This document shows positions 16,108 to 23,970 of a stretch of 64,000 bases of DNA, in pieces. Position 1 is the stretch's first letter. Each line of letters begins with the position of its first letter. The translations under genes were made by a program, and so were the position numbers. Source of the stretch: Rhodobiaceae bacterium (GTDB lineage: Bacteria > Pseudomonadota > Alphaproteobacteria > Rhizobiales > Tepidamorphaceae); assembly GCA_020637855.1 (NCBI GenBank), contig JACKJR010000004.1, positions 62,001-126,000 of the forward strand. Reading direction: 5' to 3'. The notes under the pieces were generated by a model. That model was not told where the DNA came from, made no database searches, and saw nothing but the letters and a program-made list of their open reading frames with translations.

Positions 16108-17096
16108 GCAGGATCGGCATCATCGGCGCCGGCGCATGGGGAACGGCCCTTGCGACCGTGGCCCGGCGGGCCGGTGCGGACGTTGTGATCTGGGGCCGCA
16201 ACACGCAGGCTGTCGATGCCATCAACACCGGACATGAGAACCCGGCGCGCCTGCCGGGCATCGCGCTTGATTCCGAAATCCGCGCTACAGCCAACCCGGC
16301 GGATATCGCCGGCAGCACGGCGCTTCTTCTGGCCGCCCCCGCGCAGCATCTGCGCAATGTCTGCGGCCTTTTTGCCGCCCATGTCCGCGACGGAACGCCC
16401 GCCATTATCTGCGCGAAGGGCATCGAGCGCGAAACCGGCATGATGATGAGCGATGTCGTCACGCAGGCATTGCCGCAGGCGCGCGTTGCCGTCCTGTCCG
16501 GCCCGAGTTTTGCGGCTGACGTTGCCCGCGGCCTGCCGACGGCCGTCACGCTTGCCTGCGGGGATGAAGTCCTCGGCACCGAACTGGTGGAAACGATCGG
16601 TACCGCCAGTTTCCGCCCCTACTTCACCGACGACATTATGGGTGTGGAAATCGGCGGCGCGGCGAAGAACGTCCTTGCGATCGCCAGTGGTATCGTCGCC
16701 GGCAAGGGACTCGGAGCGAGTGCCGGGGCGGCGCTGACGACGCGCGGCTTTGCCGAACTCGCCCGCCTCGGCCTCGCCCTCGGCGCGCGCCCTGAAACGC
16801 TCTCGGGGCTTTCCGGCCTGGGTGATCTCATTCTGACATGCGGCAGCCTGCAGTCGCGCAACATGGCCTTCGGACATGCGCTCGGCTCCGGAAAAACCAT
16901 GCGCGAGGCTAGCTCAGCGACAAATGCGGTCAGCGAGGGCATCTGGACCGCAAAGGCGCTTGTCAGGGTTGCGGACAAGCTTGGCGTTGAGATGCCGATC
17001 GCACACGCCGTTGACGATGTGCTTTCGCAGCGTATGTCTGTTGAGGATGCGATACGCTCGCTGCTTGCCCGTCCATTCCGCTCCGAGCGCGGCTGA
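16104..17096 (+). CDS. gpsA: Glycerol-3-phosphate dehydrogenase [NAD(P)+]
   Basis: GpsA reduces dihydroxyacetone phosphate to sn-glycerol 3-phosphate, the backbone precursor of phospholipids. It has 330 residues. The Rossmann turn GAGAWGTALA is at residues 7-16, and the conserved lysine segment EIGGAAKNVLAIASG and the NAFGL-like region SGLGDLILTCGSLQSRN are present. The first codons overlap the tsaD stop. YciI and EVE genes follow on the same strand, a common rhizobial arrangement. Confidence 0.96.
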   Translation: MSRIGIIGAGAWGTALATVARRAGADVVIWGRNTQAVDAINTGHENPARLPGIALDSEIRATANPADIAGSTALLLAAPAQHLRNVCGLFAAHVRDGTPAIICAKGIERETGMMMSDVVTQALPQARVAVLSGPSFAADVARGLPTAVTLACGDEVLGTELVETIGTASFRPYFTDDIMGVEIGGAAKNVLAIASGIVAGKGLGASAGAALTTRGFAELARLGLALGARPETLSGLSGLGDLILTCGSLQSRNMAFGHALGSGKTMREASSATNAVSEGIWTAKALVRVADKLGVEMPIAHAVDDVLSQRMSVEDAIRSLLARPFRSERG

Positions 17097-17139
17097 CCGT
17101 ATGCCAAGAAAGCTAATGAAATAACGAGGAGGAAAACCA

Positions 17140-17430
17140 ATGTTCTACGTTGCTGTATGTCTCGACAAACCCGATGGACTGAATATCCGTATGCAAAACC
17201 GTCCTGCCCATCTTGAGCACCTGCAAACCTACAAGAAGCAGGTCCGCATTGCGGGCCCTTTGCTCAAGGACGATAACGAAACGCCTAAGGGCAGCCTGCT
17301 CATTATCGAGGCCGGAAGCATAGAGGCCGCACAGGACATTCTCGATGAAGATCCCTATACGAAGGCCGGGTTGTTCGCTTCGGTAACCCTGTCACCCTGG
17401 AAATGGGTGGTCGGCAATCCGGACGCTTAG
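17140..17430 (+). CDS. YciI family protein
   Basis: A 96-residue dimeric alpha/beta-barrel protein. The family residues appear in NRPAHLEHLQTYKKQVRIAG (His/Asp-type active-site pocket) followed by GPLLKDDNETPKGSLLIIEA and DEDPYTKAGLF. YciI proteins may act as small hydrolases or epimerase-like enzymes; no substrate is established for this group. AGGAGG lies 6-11 bases before the ATG at 17140, a strong ribosome binding site. It is in series with gpsA (43 bp) and the EVE gene (29 bp). Confidence 0.9.
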   Translation: MFYVAVCLDKPDGLNIRMQNRPAHLEHLQTYKKQVRIAGPLLKDDNETPKGSLLIIEAGSIEAAQDILDEDPYTKAGLFASVTLSPWKWVVGNPDA

Positions 17431-17459
17431 GATCGCAGGAACCGGGGACAGATACCTCG

Positions 17460-17882
17460 ATGAACTACTGGCTTTTCAAATCCGAGCCTTTCAAGTGGTC
17501 GTGGGACATGCAGAAAGCCCGCGGCGAGAAAGGCGAGCAATGGGATGGCGTGCGCAATTATCAGGCGCGCAACAACATGCGCGCCATGAAACTCGGCGAC
17601 CGCGGTTTCTTCTATCATTCCAACGAGGGTCTGGAGATCGTCGGCATCGTCGAGGTCTGCAAGGAAGCCCACCCCGACTCGACCACCGACGACCCGCGCT
17701 GGGAGTGCGTCGACATCAAGGCTGTGCGTGACATGCCCCGGCCTGTCACCCTGAAGGAAATCAAGGATACCCCCGAGCTTCGGAACATGTCGCTGGTTAC
17801 TTCGATGCGGCTCTCGGTTCAGCCGGTCACCGAAGACGAATGGAAGTTCGTCTGCAAGATGGGCGGGCTGGACGGCGCATGA
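17460..17882 (+). CDS. EVE domain-containing protein
   Basis: A 140-residue single-domain protein with the classical beginning MNYWLFKSEPFKWSW. Then come the WDGVRNYQARNNMRAMK segment, the FFYHSNEGLEIVGIVEV strand and the C-terminal FVCKMGG. EVE domains are PUA-like folds that recognise modified bases. Stand-alone copies occur in many alphaproteobacteria and mitochondria-related genomes (THYN1-like), possibly for RNA or DNA modification sensing. The start at 17460 is preferred over an upstream in-frame start at 17403 because MNYWLFKSEP is the conserved N-terminus. Its stop overlaps the next start (ATGA). Confidence 0.92.
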   Translation: MNYWLFKSEPFKWSWDMQKARGEKGEQWDGVRNYQARNNMRAMKLGDRGFFYHSNEGLEIVGIVEVCKEAHPDSTTDDPRWECVDIKAVRDMPRPVTLKEIKDTPELRNMSLVTSMRLSVQPVTEDEWKFVCKMGGLDGA

Positions 17883-18601
17883 GCCCCGCGCCTGCGGAAG
17901 TCGCCGGTTTACCGAAACCCATCGGCCCTGATGCAGCGTCCCGAAGGGACTTCATTCTCGCCAACACCGAAATTCTCAGCCCCCCGCATGTTCCCGAATT
18001 GCGCCTGCATCTGGCCAGCGAGGCTTTCGGGCTTTGGCGCAGGACGGAAGAAGAACTGCAGCAGATCGGCCTGCCGCCACCCTATTGGGCCTTCGCCTGG
18101 GCCGGCGGACAAGCGCTTGCGCGTTACCTGCTCGATAATCAGGACATCGCGCGCGGCCGAACCGTGATCGATATCGGAACCGGATGCGGCATTGCCGCGA
18201 TCGCAGCCGCCATGTGCGGCGCCGCATCCGTTGCAGCACTGGACATCGACCCCTTCGCCCTGACCGCGGCAAACCTGAATGCAGAATTGAATACCGTTGC
18301 AATCGCTGCACGCATCATCAAGCCGGGCGAAGAGCCGAAAAGCCTGATTGGGTCGCATTCACCCGCATCCCTGATCCTGCTTGGTGATGTCTTCTATGAA
18401 CGCCCGCTTGCCGAGCGCATGCAGGCTTTCGGCAAAGCTGCGGTCGCGGACGGCCATGACGTTCTCGTCGGCGACCCCAGCCGCGCCTATTTGCCTGCTG
18501 ATGGCTGCCTGCACGAGATTGCCAGCTACGAAGTCCCGGTTACCCGCGCGCTCGAGGACGCCGAAATCCGGCGCAGCCGGGTTTTCCGCTTCGTCCGCTG
18601 A
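17879..18601 (+). CDS. METTL20/ETFB-lysine methyltransferase-like class I methyltransferase
   Basis: A 240-residue SAM-dependent methyltransferase. Motif I is VIDIGTGCGIAAIAA (about residues 99-113), with an acidic ribose-binding Asp in VAALDIDPFAL. Upstream lies the METTL20-type segment PPYWAFAWAGGQALARYLLD, and the post-I motif IILLGDVFYERPLAER matches the D-x-F-Y signature of the lysine methyltransferase group. Human METTL20 and its Agrobacterium homologue methylate the beta subunit of electron-transfer flavoprotein; the same substrate is likely here but inferred. The start at 17879 overlaps the EVE stop by four bases. Confidence 0.82.
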   Translation: MSPAPAEVAGLPKPIGPDAASRRDFILANTEILSPPHVPELRLHLASEAFGLWRRTEEELQQIGLPPPYWAFAWAGGQALARYLLDNQDIARGRTVIDIGTGCGIAAIAAAMCGAASVAALDIDPFALTAANLNAELNTVAIAARIIKPGEEPKSLIGSHSPASLILLGDVFYERPLAERMQAFGKAAVADGHDVLVGDPSRAYLPADGCLHEIASYEVPVTRALEDAEIRRSRVFRFVR

Positions 18602-18677
18602 TCACACAATCGCGATTTCTGCCGGGTTCCCACGATGCTAGCATTGTTCGTGACGGGCAATGTTGGCGGAGAAGACC

Positions 18678-19079
18678 ATGACATTTGCAGGGTTGAACTA
18701 TCTCGCAATATTCGTTGCGGCCGTGGCAGCCTTTGCCACCGGCGCCGTCTGGTACGGCGTTCTTGGAAGCCGCTGGCTTGCCGCACTCGGCAAGACCAAG
18801 GAAGACATGAAGCCCACGCCGCTTCCCTTCATCATCTCCTTCATCGCGGAGCTGGTGATGGCATTCGTGCTTGCAGGTACGATCGGCCACATGGGTGAAG
18901 TGACGATCCGGATCGGCATCGTTTCCGCCCTGTTCGTCTGGGCCGGATTCATAGCCACGACGGTGATCGTCAACAACGCCTATCAGGGAACGCCATGGTC
19001 CCTGCCGCTGATCGACGCGGGACACTGGCTTGCGGTCCTGATTGTCATGGGGGCCGTCATCGGCGCTTTCGGCGTCTGA
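18678..19079 (+). CDS. DUF1761 family membrane protein
   Basis: A 133-residue hydrophobic protein with four predicted membrane segments, beginning LNYLAIFVAAVAAFATGAVW and ending LIDAGHWLAVLIVMGAVIGAFG. The pattern of a YG-x-(L/F)-G-x-x-W turn after helix 1 and a GH-W before helix 4 fits DUF1761. No function is established. The ATG at 18678 has GGAGAAGACC immediately upstream and is preferred over an in-frame start at 18660. It lies 76 bp after the methyltransferase gene and may be separately transcribed. Confidence 0.82.
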   Translation: MTFAGLNYLAIFVAAVAAFATGAVWYGVLGSRWLAALGKTKEDMKPTPLPFIISFIAELVMAFVLAGTIGHMGEVTIRIGIVSALFVWAGFIATTVIVNNAYQGTPWSLPLIDAGHWLAVLIVMGAVIGAFGV

Positions 19080-19333
19080 ATGTAAGCGCAAAGACTTAAC
19101 GCCAAAGTCTTAGGCCGCGCGGCGTTGCCGTAAGGGCCGCTTGTTGCGCATAATCAGCCGCAAACACTCCCTCTGCGCTTTGCAATTTTCGCGGAGGGGT
19201 TGGTTTTGGCTGCGTTGTTTTAGCTGCGCATATGTGTTGCTCTGACTTTTGCGAAGTCGGCACAACTACGGCCGGGGCGTAACAGGTGCGAATGTCAAAG
19301 CCGCAACAGACGGCGTCGGGAGGTAAAGTCACT

Positions 19334-21289
19334 ATGGAGCAGCACGTTTATCCGGTATCGGACGATTGGGCCAAAAGGGCCTGGGCCGACAACGACAAAT
19401 ATCTTGAGATGTACAAGGCCTCCGTGTCCGATCCGGAAGCTTTCTGGGCCGAACACGGCAAGCGGCTCGACTGGATCAAGCCCTACACCAAGGTCAAGAA
19501 CACCGATTTCGGCTACCCCGATGTCTCGATCAAATGGTTCGAGGACGGCACGCTGAACCTGTCGGCGAACTGCATCGACCGCCACCTGGAAAAACGCGGC
19601 GATCAGGTTGCGATCATCTGGGAGGGCGACGACCCGAAAGACGACGCGAAGATCACCTACCGCCAGCTTCACGAACAAGTCTGCAAGCTTGCCAACGTAT
19701 TCAAGGCGAACGGCGTCAAGAAGGGCGACCGGGTCACCATCTACCTGCCGATGATTCCGGAAGCGGCTTACGCCATGCTTGCCTGCGCACGCATCGGCGC
19801 GGTGCATTCCATCGTTTTCGGCGGCTTTTCTCCAGATGCGCTCGCAGGGCGCATTCACGACTGCGAATCACGCTTCGTCATCACTGCGGATGAAGGTATC
19901 CGCGGCGGCCGCAAGATCCCGCTCAAGGCAAACACCGATGCTGCCATCGGGATCGCCGAGAAGGAAGGCGGCGGCGTCGACAAGGTCATCGTCGTCAAGC
20001 GCACCGGCGGTGACATTGCCTGGAACGGTGCCCGTGACGTCTGGTACGAGGAAGCCATGGCAAGCGCTTCGTCCGACTGCCCGCCCGAAGAGATGAACGC
20101 CGAAGACCCGCTGTTCATTCTCTACACCTCGGGATCGACGGGAAAGCCGAAGGGCGTGCTGCATACGACGGGCGGATATGGTGTCTGGGCCTCGATGACG
20201 CATCAATACGTCTTCGACTACCATGATGGCGATATCTATTGGTGCACCGCGGATGTCGGCTGGGTTACCGGCCACAGCTACATCGTCTACGGGCCGCTGG
20301 CCAACGGTGCGATTACGCTGATGTTCGAAGGCGTGCCGAACTACCCCACCGTCGCGCGTTTCTGGGAAGTTTGCGACAAGCACGACGTCAACATCTTCTA
20401 CACCGCCCCGACAGCCATTCGCGCACTGATGCAGGCCGGTGAAGAGCCGGTGAAGAAGACCTCGCGCAAGTCGCTGCGCCTGCTCGGTTCGGTTGGCGAG
20501 CCGATCAATCCGGAAGCCTGGGAGTGGTACCACCGCGTCGTGGGCGACGAACGCTGCCCGATCGTCGATACCTGGTGGCAGACGGAAACCGGCGGCATCA
20601 TGATCACCCCGCTGCCCGGTGCAACGGCGCTAAAACCCGGCTCGGCGACCCGGCCTTTCTTCGGCGTTCAGCCGCAGCTCGTCGACAACGAGGGCAATCC
20701 GCTCGAGGGCGCGACCGAAGGCAACCTGTGCATCACCGACGCATGGCCCGGCATGATGCGCACCGTCTACGGCGACCACGAGCGTTTCGTGCAGACCTAC
20801 TTCTCCACCTACAAGGGCAAGTACTTCACCGGTGACGGATGCCGCCGCGACGAGGACGGCTATTACTGGATCACCGGCCGCGTCGACGACGTTATCAACG
20901 TCTCCGGCCACCGCATGGGCACAGCTGAAGTTGAATCCGCGCTCGTCGCCCATGAAGCGGTTTCCGAAGCAGCCGTCGTCGGCTACCCGCACGACATCAA
21001 GGGTCAGGGCATCTACTGCTACGTGACGCTGATGGCCGGTGTGGAGCCGACCGACGAGCTCAAGAAAGAGCTGGTCACCTGGGTGCGCAAGGAAATCGGC
21101 CCGATTGCCTCACCGGACAAGATCCAGTGGGCACCCGGCCTGCCCAAGACCCGCTCGGGCAAGATCATGCGCCGCATCCTGCGCAAGATCGCCGAGGACG
21201 ATTTCGGCGCACTTGGCGATACATCAACGCTTGCCGACCCCGGCGTGGTCGGCGATCTGATCGACAACCGTCAGAACAAGAAGGGCTGA
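19334..21289 (+). CDS. acs: Acetyl-CoA synthetase (AMP-forming)
   Basis: Acs activates acetate to acetyl-CoA through acetyl-AMP in the cytoplasm. It has 651 residues, full length. The adenylate-forming P-loop is YTSGSTGKPKGV, the acyl-adenylate region TWWQTETGGIMITPLPGA, the hinge VSGHRMGTAEVESALV, and the catalytic acetylatable lysine lies in PKTRSGKIMRRILRKIA near the C-terminus. The ATG at 19334 follows GGGAGGTAAAG; in-frame starts at 19286 add residues absent from most Acs proteins. About 250 bp of non-coding DNA precede it; I see no clear promoter motif there. A strong terminator follows. Confidence 0.96.
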   Translation: MEQHVYPVSDDWAKRAWADNDKYLEMYKASVSDPEAFWAEHGKRLDWIKPYTKVKNTDFGYPDVSIKWFEDGTLNLSANCIDRHLEKRGDQVAIIWEGDDPKDDAKITYRQLHEQVCKLANVFKANGVKKGDRVTIYLPMIPEAAYAMLACARIGAVHSIVFGGFSPDALAGRIHDCESRFVITADEGIRGGRKIPLKANTDAAIGIAEKEGGGVDKVIVVKRTGGDIAWNGARDVWYEEAMASASSDCPPEEMNAEDPLFILYTSGSTGKPKGVLHTTGGYGVWASMTHQYVFDYHDGDIYWCTADVGWVTGHSYIVYGPLANGAITLMFEGVPNYPTVARFWEVCDKHDVNIFYTAPTAIRALMQAGEEPVKKTSRKSLRLLGSVGEPINPEAWEWYHRVVGDERCPIVDTWWQTETGGIMITPLPGATALKPGSATRPFFGVQPQLVDNEGNPLEGATEGNLCITDAWPGMMRTVYGDHERFVQTYFSTYKGKYFTGDGCRRDEDGYYWITGRVDDVINVSGHRMGTAEVESALVAHEAVSEAAVVGYPHDIKGQGIYCYVTLMAGVEPTDELKKELVTWVRKEIGPIASPDKIQWAPGLPKTRSGKIMRRILRKIAEDDFGALGDTSTLADPGVVGDLIDNRQNKKG

Positions 21290-21318
21290 AGTTCCGGTCA
21301 TTTCCGGCTTCGCGAGAA

Positions 21319-21348
21319 CCCCGCCACGACATCGTGGCGGGGTTTTTT
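21319..21348 (+). terminator. Rho-independent terminator after acs
   Basis: An 11-bp perfect stem CCCCGCCACGA/TCGTGGCGGGG closes a two-base spacer at the centre (the loop will open a few pairs) and is followed by six T residues. It lies 30 bp downstream of the acs stop. Confidence 0.9.
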
Positions 21349-21506
21349 CATGACGCAATGTATTGGCGTGTTCCAGGCGGAATACCGTTTACACACCTTT
21401 CCTGAACGCGCTCTACCCCATGAACCGCGAATGAATGACCGGTTCCTCCCGCGTTCAGGTACGTGGCGCCAATATGGCGTTATCGAACGGCCCAATGGAG
21501 GAACCG

Positions 21507-21914
21507 ATGAAGCCCGTCACGATAATCGCTGCCGCACTTGTTACGGCCCTAACCGCAACCTCGGCATTCGCCGGAGACAAGATCGCGACCCCGCAGGAAC
21601 CGCCCTTCAAGATCGAAAAAGCGCAGCTTGCAATCAAATCACCCGATACCGGCGTTTGCCCGACCCAGGCAAAGATGGCCGGCTGGATCTTCACCAACAA
21701 ACCCGGCCCCGTGACCTATATGATCGTCCGCAAGGGTGGTCAGGTCGGTTTCCCGCAAACGGTCCAGGCCGTGAAAGGTGCCGCAGGCTATGTCGCCAGT
21801 TTCAGTAATACGTTCCAGGTGATCAACGCTGTCGATGCTGAATACCGCATCCTGGTGTCACATTCCGGTGGCGTTGTCTCGAACTGGGCGCCGCTGAAGG
21901 CAAGCTGCCAATAG
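21507..21914 (+). CDS. Small secreted protein, unrecognised family; shares a domain with the 22898-23812 product
   Basis: A 135-residue protein with a signal peptide (cleavage after SAFA, residue about 22). The mature part has exactly two cysteines, Cys51 in GVCPTQAK and Cys134 at the end, likely a disulfide. The pattern I-x4-L-x-I...CP...TNKPG...YMIVRKGG...FP...YRI...W-x-x-L-x3-C lines up with residues 198-297 of the larger secreted protein two genes on, including the cysteine spacing (83 against 82). GGAGGAACCG directly precedes the ATG. I do not recognise the family; periplasmic or surface location is inferred. Confidence 0.7.
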   Translation: MKPVTIIAAALVTALTATSAFAGDKIATPQEPPFKIEKAQLAIKSPDTGVCPTQAKMAGWIFTNKPGPVTYMIVRKGGQVGFPQTVQAVKGAAGYVASFSNTFQVINAVDAEYRILVSHSGGVVSNWAPLKASCQ

Positions 21915-21939
21915 TCGTTACCCGCGAATCATTGCAATG

Positions 21940-21969
21940 GACCTCGCCTCGGCGAGGTCTTTTTGTTTT
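21940..21969 (+). terminator. Rho-independent terminator after the small secreted protein gene
   Basis: A 9-bp perfect stem GACCTCGCC/GGCGAGGTC with a TC spacer is followed by a run of T residues. It lies about 26 bp past the stop codon at 21914. Confidence 0.88.
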
Positions 21970-22168
21970 AAACCGGTTTTGAGCCGAGTGAAGACCGCAT
22001 GCAACAGCCGCGAAAAAAATGATCCGAAGCTTCGATTTGAACCGGAGATTCACGATTCCGATGTCATCATGGCTTGCCGGAACGTCAACAAATCGGCCAT
22101 AAAATCGACCTGTTGGCCCATCCGAACCACACACGCTGAAATCCGGACATCACGAGGCAGCGCTTGCA

Positions 22169-22666
22169 ATGATTCGCTATTTTCGCTTTTTGACCCTCTT
22201 CGCCGCCCTTGCCATTGGTGGCGCACTGCTTGCCCCCGCGCCCGCAGAAGCGCGCAGCGTGGTCAAGATTTCCACGCAGTACGCACCCGGAACGATCATC
22301 GTTCGCACGGGACAGCGCCGGCTCTATTATGTAACGGCCCGCGGTAAAGCCATCAGCTACCGTGTCGGCGTCGGCCGCGCAGGCCGGCAGTGGTCGGGAA
22401 ACAACCGGGTCGCCCGCAAGGTGGTCAATCCGGCCTGGATCAACCCCTATGACAAGAAGCGCAAGGTCATTCCTCCCGGGCCGCGCAATCCGCTCGGTGT
22501 TCGCGCGCTGGTTCTGGCTCATGGCCAGTACGCCATCCACGGCACCAACAACCCCGGCTCCATCGGTGGCGCGGTGTCGCTCGGCTGCATCCGCATGTAC
22601 AATCAGGACGTGCTGGATCTTTACAGCCGCGCCCGCGTCGGCGCGCGCGTGATCGTCACGCGCTGA
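22169..22666 (+). CDS. L,D-transpeptidase (YkuD/ErfK family)
   Basis: A 165-residue exported enzyme of the peptidoglycan L,D-transpeptidase family, which makes 3-3 cross-links or attaches outer-membrane proteins to peptidoglycan. Residues 7-28 form a signal peptide ending AEA. The catalytic motif is Y-A-I-H124-G-T-N...SLGC140IRM, with the nucleophile Cys140. The residue before Gly-Cys is Leu instead of the frequent His, a known variant. The protein is minimal, with no LysM or other targeting domain. It stands between two genes encoding secreted proteins that share a domain, but terminators separate the three transcripts. Confidence 0.93.
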   Translation: MIRYFRFLTLFAALAIGGALLAPAPAEARSVVKISTQYAPGTIIVRTGQRRLYYVTARGKAISYRVGVGRAGRQWSGNNRVARKVVNPAWINPYDKKRKVIPPGPRNPLGVRALVLAHGQYAIHGTNNPGSIGGAVSLGCIRMYNQDVLDLYSRARVGARVIVTR

Positions 22667-22693
22667 CGAAGAAAATTTACGAAAAAAATTCTG

Positions 22694-22718
22694 CGGCGCC
22701 GGGATTCCGGCGCCGTAT
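22694..22718 (+). terminator. Stem-loop, probable weak terminator after the L,D-transpeptidase gene
   Basis: A 9-bp perfect GC stem CGGCGCCGG/CCGGCGCCG has a GATT loop; only a short T-containing tail (TATTC) follows, so termination efficiency may be low. It starts 28 bp after the stop codon. Confidence 0.65.
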
Positions 22719-22897
22719 TCATATTCGACGTCCCGCATAGCAACTTCTATCTTACTGAAATTTAATGCATTCCCCGGTTTCGCCGCAAATTCGGCATGAA
22801 ATGAACATGAACATTCATCTCAGAAGACGTTCAGTCGAGACCTGACATTTTCCGTGCCATCGGTCGCAGGACGCGGCCATGTGCAATGGAGAATAAA

Positions 22898-23812
22898 ATG
22901 AAGACCTCGACTTTCGGCGCAGCCATCGCAACTGTCATGGCGGCCACGGTACTCTCAGCCCCGGCCCACGCCGAAACCAAGCTTCGTGGCGTCGGGATTG
23001 TTTCCAACCAGCATTCCATGGGTTCCCTGCCGCGGCTCGTCGTCGTGCGCTCCGCGGGCAAGCTGAAGCTCAAGGACCAGCAGGTGAACATCCCCGTCCG
23101 CGTCGGCGGCGCGGTCAAGAACGCGTCGCAGAAATACCAGATCGTTTTCGCCAATGTCCGCTCCGGCGGCGGACAGCGCATGGATATCCTGCGCCGCGGC
23201 GCACGGGTTCGTTCGATCGACAATTCCCTGGTCCTGCCGTTCCGCATGAAGAACTACGGCACCATGGGTTCGACCGCACTGAATGCATGTAACGGCTATA
23301 ATGGCACCAAGCCCAAGGTGATCGGCTTCAGCTTCCCGCTGATCCTGGAAGTCGGTGCCTACAAGGTTGGTGACCCGATCGAAGTCGGCACACCGTTCCA
23401 CTCGTATCCGGAAGCGGTCAGCCGTTCCGCCAAGGTCCAGATGCAGGGCGAGGTCGTCTGCCCGGCAGCCGAGGCCGCGCCGAAGCCGATGCGCATCACC
23501 AATGTGCACCTGAAAATCGAGCGCAAGAACGTGTCCTGCCCGATGAAGGTGATCCTCAGCGCCTCGATTGCCACCGACAAGCCCGGCAGCATGGAACTCA
23601 TGCTGGTTCGCGACGATGGCAACAAGATGAAATTCCCGGTCGTCGCCCGCAAGGTTGGCAGCCACTTCATCGCCCACTTCAAGCGCGGCTATGAATTCGA
23701 CCGCGGCACTGTGCACCGCAAGTACCGCATCGAGACCCTGAAGGGTTCGCCGTGGACCGACTGGGTCGCCATGGACGTCAGCTGCAAGGCTCCCATGGGC
23801 CTCACCAACTAA
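22898..23812 (+). CDS. Secreted protein, unrecognised family, with C-terminal two-cysteine domain
   Basis: A 304-residue exported protein with a signal peptide ending PAHA (residue 25). The first half (26-190) is unrecognised, with cysteines 131 and 188. From about residue 198 the sequence RITNVHLKIERKNVSCP, ATDKPGSMELMLVRDDG, FPVVARKVGSHFIAHF, RKYRIET and WVAMDVSC parallels the 135-residue secreted protein encoded upstream, with Cys214 and Cys296 matching its two cysteines. The mature protein is strongly basic. The ATG at 22898 has GGAG seven bases upstream; another in-frame ATG lies at 22886. A periplasmic or cell-surface role beside the L,D-transpeptidase is suggested only by position. Confidence 0.7.
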   Translation: MKTSTFGAAIATVMAATVLSAPAHAETKLRGVGIVSNQHSMGSLPRLVVVRSAGKLKLKDQQVNIPVRVGGAVKNASQKYQIVFANVRSGGGQRMDILRRGARVRSIDNSLVLPFRMKNYGTMGSTALNACNGYNGTKPKVIGFSFPLILEVGAYKVGDPIEVGTPFHSYPEAVSRSAKVQMQGEVVCPAAEAAPKPMRITNVHLKIERKNVSCPMKVILSASIATDKPGSMELMLVRDDGNKMKFPVVARKVGSHFIAHFKRGYEFDRGTVHRKYRIETLKGSPWTDWVAMDVSCKAPMGLTN

Positions 23813-23836
23813 GCCTCGCCACATTCGAAATCACAA

Positions 23837-23861
23837 AGGGCGCCCTCACGGGCGTCCTTTT
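23837..23861 (+). terminator. Rho-independent terminator after the 304-residue secreted protein gene
   Basis: A stem AGGGCGCCC/GGGCGTCCT with one G-T pair and a TCAC loop, followed by TTTTC. It lies about 25 bp past the stop codon. Confidence 0.75.
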
Positions 23862-23970
23862 CATTTGCATCTGCGCCTAGCGCAGCCTTTCGCGGGATCG
23901 ATGGCGCGATTCCACTTTCTGTTTGACGCAATTCCTGACGGAAAACCGCTTACACTTTTCCTGGAATTGC

